A stretch of DNA of 5,479 nucleotides from UBA3263 sp964508865 (lineage in GTDB: Bacteria; Bacteroidota; Bacteroidia; Bacteroidales; Muribaculaceae): assembly GCA_964508865.1 (NCBI GenBank), contig CAZDVP010000122.1, positions 1-5,479 on the forward strand, read 5' to 3'. Both the position numbers and the translations under genes were made by a program. The notes under the pieces were generated by a model. That model was not told the DNA's origin and did not search any database. It saw nothing but the letters and a program-made list of their open reading frames with translations. Shown here one piece after another: positions 1 through 4,907 of this stretch. Position 1 is the first letter of the stretch; every line of letters begins with the position of its first letter.

Positions 1-43
1 CGACCCCTCCCAAACCATCACCTACACCCTCACCAAATCCTAA
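1..43 (+). CDS. 3' end of an unidentified gene (partial)
   Basis: Reading from base 2, the frame gives DPSQTITYTLTKS followed by TAA at 41-43. The peptide looks like a real protein tail: polar, beta-prone, with most codons ending in C, unlike the AT-rich DNA that follows. A weak hairpin comes just after the stop and a new promoter is at 107, which fits a gene end here. Only 13 residues are visible, so no family can be named. It could be a chance open frame. Confidence 0.4.
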   Translation, partial: DPSQTITYTLTKS

Positions 44-45
44 TG

Positions 46-71
46 CCCCATACAGAATTCTTTTGTTGGGG
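46..71 (+). terminator. weak hairpin after the partial gene, possible terminator
   Basis: CCCCA (46-50) pairs with TGGGG (67-71). The stem continues with ACA (52-54) and TGT (64-66) past one bulged T, leaving a 9-nt loop that includes an EcoRI-like GAATTC. It begins 3 bp after the TAA at 41-43. No T-run follows the stem, so it is not a canonical intrinsic terminator; position is the main support. Confidence 0.25.
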
Positions 72-106
72 TTCACTAATTGCTGGTATCATTGCTAAAA
101 AATTAC

Positions 107-114
107 TATATTTG
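107..114 (+). promoter_or_regulatory. -7 promoter box for the small membrane ORF
   Basis: TATATTTG followed by CAC is an exact match to the Bacteroidota -7 consensus TAnnTTTG. Transcription should start near 120, giving a leader of about 22 nt before the ATG at 142. I see no good -33 TTTG at the usual 19-21 nt upstream; only a GCTGG is there. The box is strong and the upstream element weak. Confidence 0.5.
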
Positions 115-141
115 CACAAGTTGAACTAAATATCGATTGCT

Positions 142-294
142 ATGTCCGCCATTCTTCACTTCATATTTGTCATATTGGCTAATGCCTTTATGCTGTTCAT
201 GCTCCTTGGCTTGATATATTTAATCGGTCTGATTATATATATGTGCATCCAGATTGCCAAAGGGAAGGGGAGTGGATGGCTGCCGTGGCTTTAG
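142..294 (+). CDS. small membrane protein, 50 aa, unknown function
   Basis: The ORF runs from ATG at 142 to TAG at 292-294. Residues about 4-38 are almost entirely hydrophobic (Ile, Leu, Phe, Met, Val), enough for one long or two short membrane segments. A short basic stretch, QIAKGKGSG, follows, and the protein ends in WLPWL. The basic tail suggests a cytoplasmic C-terminus by the positive-inside rule. A consensus -7 box lies 28 bp upstream; there is no Shine-Dalgarno sequence, as usual in this phylum. I do not recognise the family. The build (short, hydrophobic, basic tail) is shared by many small bacterial membrane proteins, including regulatory micropeptides and type I toxins, but nothing here selects among these. 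The case rests on promoter plus composition; a chance ORF in AT-rich DNA remains possible. Confidence 0.5.
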   Translation: MSAILHFIFVILANAFMLFMLLGLIYLIGLIIYMCIQIAKGKGSGWLPWL

Positions 295-299
295 CAGCC

Positions 300-416
300 A
301 TGAACAGCAGCGCATCGGTCCGCAAGGGGAAAAATCTCAGGATTAGTAACCTCAATGGAATCTACTGGCTGGTTAAACGGAAATCTTTAAAAACCGCGAA
401 GAAGCCATTCTGGTGA
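300..416 (+). CDS. doubtful small basic ORF, 38 aa
   Basis: ATG at 300 starts 5 bp after the stop of the small membrane ORF, and the frame ends with TGA at 414-416. The product would have ten Lys/Arg residues among 38, with a central NGIYWLVKRK segment and the end KKPFW. The spacing would suit co-transcription with the membrane ORF. There is no ribosome-binding signal, family resemblance or other support. It could be a real micro-ORF, the remnant of a longer gene, or chance. Confidence 0.2.
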   Translation: MNSSASVRKGKNLRISNLNGIYWLVKRKSLKTAKKPFW

Positions 417-535
417 GGGAGGATAACGGCTTTAAAAGTGGCCATATTTAAAGTGTAACTTTAAGTTTTGTTGTTTAAATGTTTTACAAAAATGTTGCTT
501 GTATCACATTGCTATACAATGCCTTATGAGGGTAT

Positions 536-568
536 GTTTTACTATTGTTTTACAATTGTTTTACGAAA
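536..568 (+). repeat. three tandem 11-bp iteron-like units (GTTTTAC + 4)
   Basis: GTTTTAC occurs at 536-542, 547-553 and 558-564, exactly 11 bp apart. The linkers are TATT, AATT and GAAA. A further copy lies at 481-487, 55 bp (five times 11) upstream. Units spaced at about one helical turn place a protein-binding face on the same side of DNA. This is typical of iterons or arm-type binding sites for replication initiators, recombinases or regulators. The binding partner is unknown. Confidence 0.55.
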
Positions 569-663
569 ATTGGTCTTTAAACGACATGAATTTTTCAATT
601 GAGCTGAGGGTCGTCCAGCTATATTATTGATATTCAAACTCATAAATGTAAAACAATTGTAAA
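549..663. repeat. perfect 16-bp inverted repeat around an 83-bp spacer
   Basis: TTTACAATTGTTTTAC at 549-564 has its exact reverse complement at 648-663. Each arm contains GTTTTAC-type units spaced 11 bp apart: direct on the left, inverted on the right (GTAAAAC 648-654 and GTAAAGC 659-665, one mismatch). The spacer carries smaller dyads: ACGAC/GTCGT at 581-585 and 610-614, and AGCTG/CAGCT at 602-606 and 616-620. Possible readings are the ends of a small non-autonomous element, an operator or attachment-type region, or a structured RNA. The sequence alone does not decide between them. Confidence 0.6.
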
Positions 664-740
664 GCTTTTTCAGTACAAAAACGCATACCAAGTGCTGGAA
701 GTTGGTGAAAACAGGGTAATCTGGTGTAAAATGACATAAG

Positions 741-789
741 AAAAAAGTGTTGAAATGCCTGTTGTAACTTCTTGCATTTCAACACTTTT
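741..789 (-). terminator. intrinsic terminator of tRNA-Gly
   Basis: A perfect 16-bp stem is formed by 743-758 and 774-789, with a 15-nt loop. Read on the - strand it begins 10 nt after the tRNA 3' end and finishes in a run of six T (746-741). This is a standard rho-independent terminator for the tRNA transcript. On the + strand the T-run is only four long, so it would work less well in that direction. Confidence 0.85.
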
Positions 790-798
790 ACCGGCTTG

Positions 799-871
799 AG
801 CGATAGACGGGGGTCGAACCCGCGACCCTCAGCTTGGGAAGCTGATGCTCTACCAACTGAGCTACTATCGC
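799..871 (-). tRNA. tRNA-Gly, anticodon CCC
   Basis: The - strand folds as a complete cloverleaf. The acceptor stem GCGATAG pairs with CTATCGC. The D-arm is GCTC-AGTTGGTAGA-GC. The anticodon stem TCAGC/GCTGA encloses the loop TTCCCAA, giving anticodon CCC, which reads GGG glycine codons. The T-arm carries TTCGACC. The discriminator base is T (799), as in bacterial glycine tRNAs. CCA is not encoded (CAA follows), so it must be added after transcription. The gene stands alone between its own promoter and terminator. Open frames antisense to it are artefacts. Confidence 0.95.
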
Positions 872-883
872 GTTTGGTTGGCG

Positions 884-914
884 CAAAGTTAGCTAATTTT
901 TTGGAAAAGCCAAT
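884..914 (-). promoter_or_regulatory. promoter of tRNA-Gly
   Basis: On the - strand, TAACTTTGCG (-7 box, 891-884) matches TAnnTTTG exactly. ATTG (914-911) lies 19 nt upstream as a -33 element one base off TTTG. Transcription would start around 877, a few bases before the tRNA 5' end at 871. It shares a 79-bp divergent region with the promoter of the M23 gene. Confidence 0.7.
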
Positions 915-933
915 GTTTTTGGAGATTTTTTTG

Positions 934-941
934 TATTTTTG
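934..941 (+). promoter_or_regulatory. -7 promoter box of the M23-MerR pair
   Basis: TATTTTTG followed by CA is an exact TAnnTTTG box. Its usual start point would fall at about 946-949, only 2-5 nt before the ATG at 951, so the mRNA would be leaderless or nearly so. The box overlaps the TTG at 939, which argues against that codon as the start. No clear -33 TTTG is present at 19-21 nt upstream. Confidence 0.6.
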
Positions 942-950
942 CACTTTGGA

Positions 951-1910
951 ATGAGCAAGAAAGTTTATTATCGCTATAATGAGCAGTCGGGCAGTTATGA
1001 GCGCGTTTATCCGTCGCGCAAGTCCCGCTGGTTTGCCGCGCTGAGCCGCCTGGCGGCGTCGGTTGCGTTGGGCGCGCTGGTGTTTTTCTTGCTCAACGGT
1101 GTTATTGATTTGCCTAAGGAGCGGATGCTTCGGGCTGAGAATGAGCAGCTTCGCGACGAAATGGATATGCTCAATGCGCGAATGGACCGCGCGCAGGCGG
1201 TGATGTCGGACTTGGCTGACCGCGATAATAATTTTTATCGGGTTATGATGCAGGCTGACCGCATTTCGGATTCGAAGCGTTATGCGGGTCTGGAGCGCCA
1301 GGCGCTGGGTTCGCTCAACGATAAGTCGCTGGCGGGCGAATTGATTGAAAAGATGAATCTGCTGGAGCGCGAAATAGTTGTTCAGAGCCAGAGTTTCGAC
1401 GAGTTGCGGCGTCTGGCCGGTTCGCGCGCCGACCGTCTGAGCCATATCCCGGCGATTCAGCCGGTGAGCGAGCTGATGTTGAAGCAAATGGCCAGCGGTT
1501 ATGGCCAGCGTGTTGACCCGGTTTACGGCACTATGAAGTTCCACGAGGGAATGGATTTTGCGTGCGACGTCGGGACTCCGGTTTATGCCACGGGCGACGG
1601 AACGGTCAAGGCGGCCGACTGGCATAGCGGCTATGGCAACCGTATTGACATTGACCATGGGTTTGGCTATCTGACGCGCTATGCGCATTTGTCGAAGATT
1701 TCGGTCAAACCGGGTCAGAGCGTTAAGCGCGGCGATTTGATCGGTTTGTCGGGCAACACGGGCAAGAGCACCGGCCCGCACGTTCACTATGAGGTACGCC
1801 TGAAGGATGTGCCTCAGAATCCGGTCAATTATTATTTTTATGATTTAACGCCCGAGGAGTATGCGGCAATGATTGAGCATGCCGAGAATGCCGGGCACGT
1901 TATGGACTGA
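951..1910 (+). CDS. M23 (LytM-type) cell-wall metallopeptidase, membrane-anchored
   Basis: The 319-residue protein is probably a zinc peptidase acting on peptide cross-bridges of peptidoglycan in the periplasm. It has a basic cytoplasmic N-terminus (residues 1-26), one membrane segment (27-49), a coiled-coil-prone region (about 56-150) and a C-terminal M23 domain (about 178-295). All expected catalytic motifs are there: HEGMD gives zinc ligands H198 and D202, YAHLSK gives H246, and HVHYEV gives H277 and zinc ligand H279. It should therefore be active, unlike degenerate LytM activators. The architecture resembles coiled-coil M23 proteins linked to cell division or elongation. ATG 951 is preferred over TTG 939, which lies inside the promoter box. 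The MerR gene follows after 9 bp, so the two are probably co-transcribed. The exact substrate cannot be read from sequence. Confidence 0.92.
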   Translation: MSKKVYYRYNEQSGSYERVYPSRKSRWFAALSRLAASVALGALVFFLLNGVIDLPKERMLRAENEQLRDEMDMLNARMDRAQAVMSDLADRDNNFYRVMMQADRISDSKRYAGLERQALGSLNDKSLAGELIEKMNLLEREIVVQSQSFDELRRLAGSRADRLSHIPAIQPVSELMLKQMASGYGQRVDPVYGTMKFHEGMDFACDVGTPVYATGDGTVKAADWHSGYGNRIDIDHGFGYLTRYAHLSKISVKPGQSVKRGDLIGLSGNTGKSTGPHVHYEVRLKDVPQNPVNYYFYDLTPEEYAAMIEHAENAGHVMD

Positions 1911-1919
1911 AGCTTACCT

Positions 1920-2258
1920 ATGAACGAAGAATTTTCGAAAAGTTATTATCGCATACGCGAGGTCAGCGAGTTGCTTGGCGAACCGGCCAGCACGTTGCGC
2001 TACTGGGAGTCGGTTTTTCCGCAACTGAAGGTGAAACGCAACGACAAGGGTACGCGCTACTACACTCCGGCCAACATCGAAACCTTGCGCCAGATCCGCT
2101 ATCTGGTTGTTGACCGCGGGCTGAAAATCGAAGCGGCGGCGGAGCAGATGCGAGTGTCGTCGGATTCGGTTGCGGCCAAGCAGCGGGCCATTGAACGACT
2201 GCAGAGCATCCGTCAGGCGCTTGTTGGCCTTCGGGATGCCCTGCATGAGTATCGTTGA
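1920..2258 (+). CDS. MerR-type transcriptional regulator, minimal form
   Basis: The 112-residue protein has an N-terminal winged helix-turn-helix of the MerR family. The HTH is at residues 11-31 (YRIREVSELLGEPASTLRYW) and the wing at about 38-50 (KVKRNDKGTRYYTP). A helical region of about 84-110 could form the antiparallel coiled-coil dimer interface. There is no C-terminal effector domain and no Cys, so metal or thiol sensing as in classical MerR, CueR or SoxR is not supported. MerR proteins usually bind the spacer of target promoters as dimers and untwist it. The gene is 9 bp downstream of the M23 peptidase with no promoter between, implying one mRNA. It may regulate envelope genes, but no operator could be identified here. 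The start is ATG 1920, with no Shine-Dalgarno sequence, as in its neighbours. Confidence 0.9.
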   Translation: MNEEFSKSYYRIREVSELLGEPASTLRYWESVFPQLKVKRNDKGTRYYTPANIETLRQIRYLVVDRGLKIEAAAEQMRVSSDSVAAKQRAIERLQSIRQALVGLRDALHEYR

Positions 2259-2276
2259 GTCTTAAGGTCGGAGGGC

Positions 2277-3272
2277 TTAGAATCTGAACACTACTTCGGC
2301 CACGAATACGTCGGGCGAGTAGCCGCCTTCTTTATAGTCGAAATATTTTTCGTAGTTCAGGCGAACGTCGGCGTGAACGGCCTTATAGGAGCAGGTCAGG
2401 GTCGAGCCGATAGTTGCTCGCTTGCGGCCGGGCTGCTCAACCATTTTGTTGAGGTCGAAGTGGTCGGTCATGCCATCGAAGCGGCCCTGTATCGACCAGC
2501 GGTTGAATGCGCCCCATTTAACGGGCTTGTGCCAGTCAACGTAGGCAACATAGGAGTGGGTGCTCTTCCGGTGGCCGCCACAATAGTTTTTGAGCATATA
2601 TTCGGCAGCGGCAAGAACGTTAGAGTTTTCCCAGCTCAGCGCGCCGTCGACCAGGTTTGCACGCAGGCCATGGTCGTTCGGCTTGATTGAGCCATAGCCA
2701 AGGTCAAGCTTGAAACCTTCAGGCAGTTTCACAGAGGCTTTGCCGGCATAGGCTACGTCTTTGCTCCATTTCTGGCCGCCGGAAAAGGTGATGGTATAGG
2801 GGTTGAACACACCGAATTCAAGCGTGAGGGGGGTGTGAGGAATGGCGTAGCCGACTTTTGCACCTACGGCGCGATAGTTCATGATCTGATTGCCCATGAA
2901 CGAGCGGTTGGCGAAAATATAGTTTGCCGGAGCGCGGAAAGGCTCAACGCCGAACGGCATGCGGAACTGACCGGCCTGAGCATAGAGGCCCTTGATGATG
3001 TCGAACTTGCCGTAGGCGTCGAGAATCTGCATCATGCTGTTGTCATATTCCGTTTGGATGAAGTAGCTGATCGAGGGGTGGATTTTGCCGCCAACGGTCA
3101 GACGGGCGTTGCGCACGCGGAAGCGCTGCATTCCGGAGTTGGTGTTCATTTCCCAGCGTGCACGGATAACGCCGTGGAGCTCGGGAGTGTAGCTGAACGC
3201 CTTTTCCTCGGCAGCGCCCGAAAGGGACGCTGCCAGGAAAACCGCGCATATTGTTTTCTTAAAGGATACCAT
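2277..3272 (-). CDS. OprO/OprP-type outer-membrane porin
   Basis: The 331-residue protein is probably a beta-barrel pore letting small anions cross the outer membrane. It begins with a Sec signal peptide (basic MVSFKK, hydrophobic core 7-17, likely cleavage after A20 or A21). The mature part has alternating polar/hydrophobic strands throughout. Family-type motifs are FRVRNARLTVGGKI (51-64), followed by the SYFIQTEYDN strand, and GQFRMPFGVEPF (101-112), the counterpart of the GQFKxPF segment in phosphate-selective porins. The last residue is Phe (VVFRF), the barrel-assembly signal. ATG 3272 is chosen because it starts exactly at the signal peptide; an in-frame ATG at 3323 would add a hydrophobic stretch encoded inside the upstream gene. 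It overlaps the transporter gene by 14 bp and probably shares its transcript and substrate. Phosphate selectivity should not be assumed from the family name. Confidence 0.87.
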   Translation of the reverse strand: MVSFKKTICAVFLAASLSGAAEEKAFSYTPELHGVIRARWEMNTNSGMQRFRVRNARLTVGGKIHPSISYFIQTEYDNSMMQILDAYGKFDIIKGLYAQAGQFRMPFGVEPFRAPANYIFANRSFMGNQIMNYRAVGAKVGYAIPHTPLTLEFGVFNPYTITFSGGQKWSKDVAYAGKASVKLPEGFKLDLGYGSIKPNDHGLRANLVDGALSWENSNVLAAAEYMLKNYCGGHRKSTHSYVAYVDWHKPVKWGAFNRWSIQGRFDGMTDHFDLNKMVEQPGRKRATIGSTLTCSYKAVHADVRLNYEKYFDYKEGGYSPDVFVAEVVFRF

Positions 3273-4773
3273 ATTTGCCGGCAAGGATAAGAACAGTGTA
3301 ACCGAGAACCAGACCGAAAGCACCCATGATGATACCGGTCTTGACCATATCTTTCTGCTTGATCATGCCGGTGGCATCGGCCAGGGCATTCGGCGGGGTT
3401 GAAATCGGGAGAATCATGGCAACCGACGAACCTACGGCAACGCCGATGAGCAGGGTACTAACGCCGCCAAGCTCGAGCAGCGAGGGCATGTTGGAACCAA
3501 CGACTGCCAGAATCGGAACGAACAGAGCTGCAGTTGCGGTGTGGGAAATGAAGTTTGCCATCAGGTAGCAAATCAGACCGGAGCCGACAATAACCATTAC
3601 AGCCGACCATTCTTCGAAAGGAATCGAGGTGATAAGGTGAGTGGCCAGACCGCTCTGGTTGAGGGCAACGCCGAGCGAGAATGCGCCGGCAACCATCCAG
3701 AGGATTGACCAGGAAATTTCTTCGAGGTCGCGCTTAACAATAACACCCGTAATGGCAAGCACGCCAACCGGCAGCATGGCAACGACGTTGGCGTTAACGC
3801 CGGTAATCGAGTCGGTGAGCCAGAGCAGAATGGTTACGGCAAAAGTTACGTAAACAACATAGTTGCGCCAGTCGGTTTTGATGTGCTTGTCGTCGATTTC
3901 CAGGTGAATGGTCTTTTGCTTGAAGGGGAACATTGCGCGCAGAACCATCCAGGCGATAAAGAGCAGCAGCAGGGTCAGCGGAACCATTACGAGCATCCAC
4001 TGGCCGAAGCCAATGCCGAGGTTCATGCCTTCGGGGTCGTTGAGATATTTCAGGGCAATGGCATTGGGAGGGGTGCCGATAGGAGTGCCCATGCCGCCGA
4101 TGTTCGCACCGATGGGAATTGCCAGAGCCAGACCGATTTTTCCTTTACCGTCGGCCGGCAGAGCCTTGAGCACCGGGGTCAGGAAGGTGAGCATCATGGC
4201 CGCGGTTGCGGTGTTGGAGATAAACATCGAGAACAGGGCGGTTACGAGAATGAAGCCGAGAAGCACGTTTTCACTCTTGGTGCCGAACGGGCGGAGCATC
4301 ACTTTGGCCAGCTTAACATCGAGGCCGCTCTTGGTTGCGGCAATGGCGATGATGAAGCCACCGATAAAGAGCATGATGGTCGGGTCGGCGAAGCAAGCAA
4401 GAATGGACTTGTAGCTCACCAGGTTGGTGAATTTTTCGCCGGCTTCGTTGGTTTGCATGAACCAGAGGGCGGAGTCGGAGGTAGTGAACAGCAGAAGCAC
4501 AACTACCATGAGCGAAGTGGTCCAGGCGGGAACAGCGTCGAAGAACCACATCAGGGCCGCGAAAGCGAAGACTGCGATAACGCGCTGTTCAATAGCGTTA
4601 ACGTCATGAAGGCCGTAGGATGCGGCGGGAATAAACCAGAGGAGGAGGGTAACGATTACCGCGATTGAAATCTTAAGGGTTCTGATGCCCAGAGGATTCT
4701 TGGCTGCGCGGTGCTCTTTCTTCCGCTGCGTGTAGGAGTCGAGCAGATGAAAGCCGTGGAAATTTTTAAACAT
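3259..4773 (-). CDS. SLC13/DASS-family sodium:anion symporter
   Basis: The 504-residue inner-membrane protein has about 11-12 hydrophobic segments and the two-fold repeat of the divalent anion:sodium symporter family (VcINDY type). Repeat one has the substrate/sodium motif SNT (186-188) and the loop GTPPNAIA (233-240). Repeat two has SHT (410-412) in place of the second SNT, and STPPNALA (458-465). It probably takes up a dicarboxylate (succinate, malate or fumarate), citrate or an inorganic divalent anion, driven by sodium. It is longer than VcINDY, with about 30 polar N-terminal residues and a hydrophilic stretch at 284-303. It is first in a two-gene operon. A near-consensus promoter lies upstream with a leader of about 40 nt. 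Its stop lies inside the porin start region, suggesting coupled translation. Family confidence is high; the substrate is unknown. Confidence 0.92.
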   Translation of the reverse strand: MFKNFHGFHLLDSYTQRKKEHRAAKNPLGIRTLKISIAVIVTLLLWFIPAASYGLHDVNAIEQRVIAVFAFAALMWFFDAVPAWTTSLMVVVLLLFTTSDSALWFMQTNEAGEKFTNLVSYKSILACFADPTIMLFIGGFIIAIAATKSGLDVKLAKVMLRPFGTKSENVLLGFILVTALFSMFISNTATAAMMLTFLTPVLKALPADGKGKIGLALAIPIGANIGGMGTPIGTPPNAIALKYLNDPEGMNLGIGFGQWMLVMVPLTLLLLFIAWMVLRAMFPFKQKTIHLEIDDKHIKTDWRNYVVYVTFAVTILLWLTDSITGVNANVVAMLPVGVLAITGVIVKRDLEEISWSILWMVAGAFSLGVALNQSGLATHLITSIPFEEWSAVMVIVGSGLICYLMANFISHTATAALFVPILAVVGSNMPSLLELGGVSTLLIGVAVGSSVAMILPISTPPNALADATGMIKQKDMVKTGIIMGAFGLVLGYTVLILAGKYGIL

Positions 4774-4819
4774 AGATAATGTAGATGATTGTGGTTATGA
4801 AATCGTTCAAAAACGAGTG

Positions 4820-4851
4820 CAAAGTTACAAATAATAGCCGACCCGTCCAAA
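4820..4851 (-). promoter_or_regulatory. promoter of the symporter-porin operon
   Basis: On the - strand TTTG (4851-4848) is followed after exactly 20 nt by TAACTTTG (4827-4820), then CA. Both elements and the spacing match the Bacteroidota primary sigma consensus. Transcription should start near 4813, about 40 nt before the ATG at 4773. The -33 element directly abuts a GC-rich hairpin (4854-4881), so terminator and promoter are packed together. Confidence 0.8.
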
Positions 4852-4853
4852 CA

Positions 4854-4881
4854 GCGCCCCAAGTTTTTTTGCTTGGGGCGC
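4854..4881 (-). terminator. GC-rich hairpin after dnaX, probable terminator
   Basis: GCGCCCCAAG (4854-4863) pairs perfectly with CTTGGGGCGC (4872-4881) around an 8-nt loop, which is a run of seven T plus G on the + strand. Read on the - strand it begins 26 bp after the dnaX stop. No U-tract follows the stem (TGTTTGG comes next), so it lacks the classical tail. It may still stop or stabilise dnaX transcripts. It ends 2 bp before the -33 element of the next promoter. Confidence 0.5.
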
Positions 4882-4907
4882 CGCATAAAATCGTTTGGTG
4901 CGTCGGG

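Larger units (their letters stand above)
417..740. other. AT-rich non-coding stretch dense in dyads
   Basis: No convincing gene is visible. Besides the GTTTTAC repeats, the stretch contains a perfect dyad TTAAAGT-GTA-ACTTTAA (448-464), TTGTAT-N9-ATACAA (499-519), and CATTG-N5-CAATG (507-521), which overlaps it. No TAnnTTTG promoter box is seen on either strand. The base composition is clearly more AT-rich than the genes to the right. It lies beyond the terminator of the tRNA-Gly gene, on the tRNA's 3' side. Confidence 0.6.

Noticed and set aside
492..602. 36-codon + strand frame rich in Tyr, Phe and Cys
   Set aside because: It runs through the 11-bp repeats, has no promoter box or plausible composition, and is short enough to be chance in AT-rich DNA.
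481..731. CRISPR array suggested by repeated GTTTTAC
   Set aside because: The repeated unit is only 7-11 bp, with no spacers of constant 30-40 bp length and no cas genes; iterons or binding sites explain it better.
624..737. 37-codon - strand frame just beyond the tRNA terminator
   Set aside because: It has no promoter, lies after a strong terminator and overlaps the right arm of the inverted repeat; nothing supports coding.
799..806. Duplicated tRNA 3' end as an attachment-site scar in the left block
   Set aside because: Only about six-base matches to the tRNA 3' part (e.g. GGGTCG near 608-613) occur in 1-798, which is expected by chance.
772..954. + strand frame encoding an RRGSNPRPSAWEADALPTEL-like peptide
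   Set aside because: This is the well-known false protein made by reading a tRNA gene in antisense; it lies over tRNA-Gly.
624..1787. Long - strand open frame (387 codons) across the M23 gene, the tRNA and the dyad-rich region
   Set aside because: It is antisense to a well-supported M23 gene and a tRNA, its product is biased to Arg/Asn/Gln as typical of shadow frames, and it crosses a terminator.
3273..3323. Upstream porin start at 3323
   Set aside because: It would place 17 extra hydrophobic residues before a complete signal peptide and lengthen the overlap with the symporter; ATG 3272 fits the signal peptide exactly.
3883..4668. 261-codon + strand frame inside the symporter gene
   Set aside because: It is antisense to a clear membrane transporter, and its Glu/Gly/His-rich product mirrors hydrophobic codons on the other strand.
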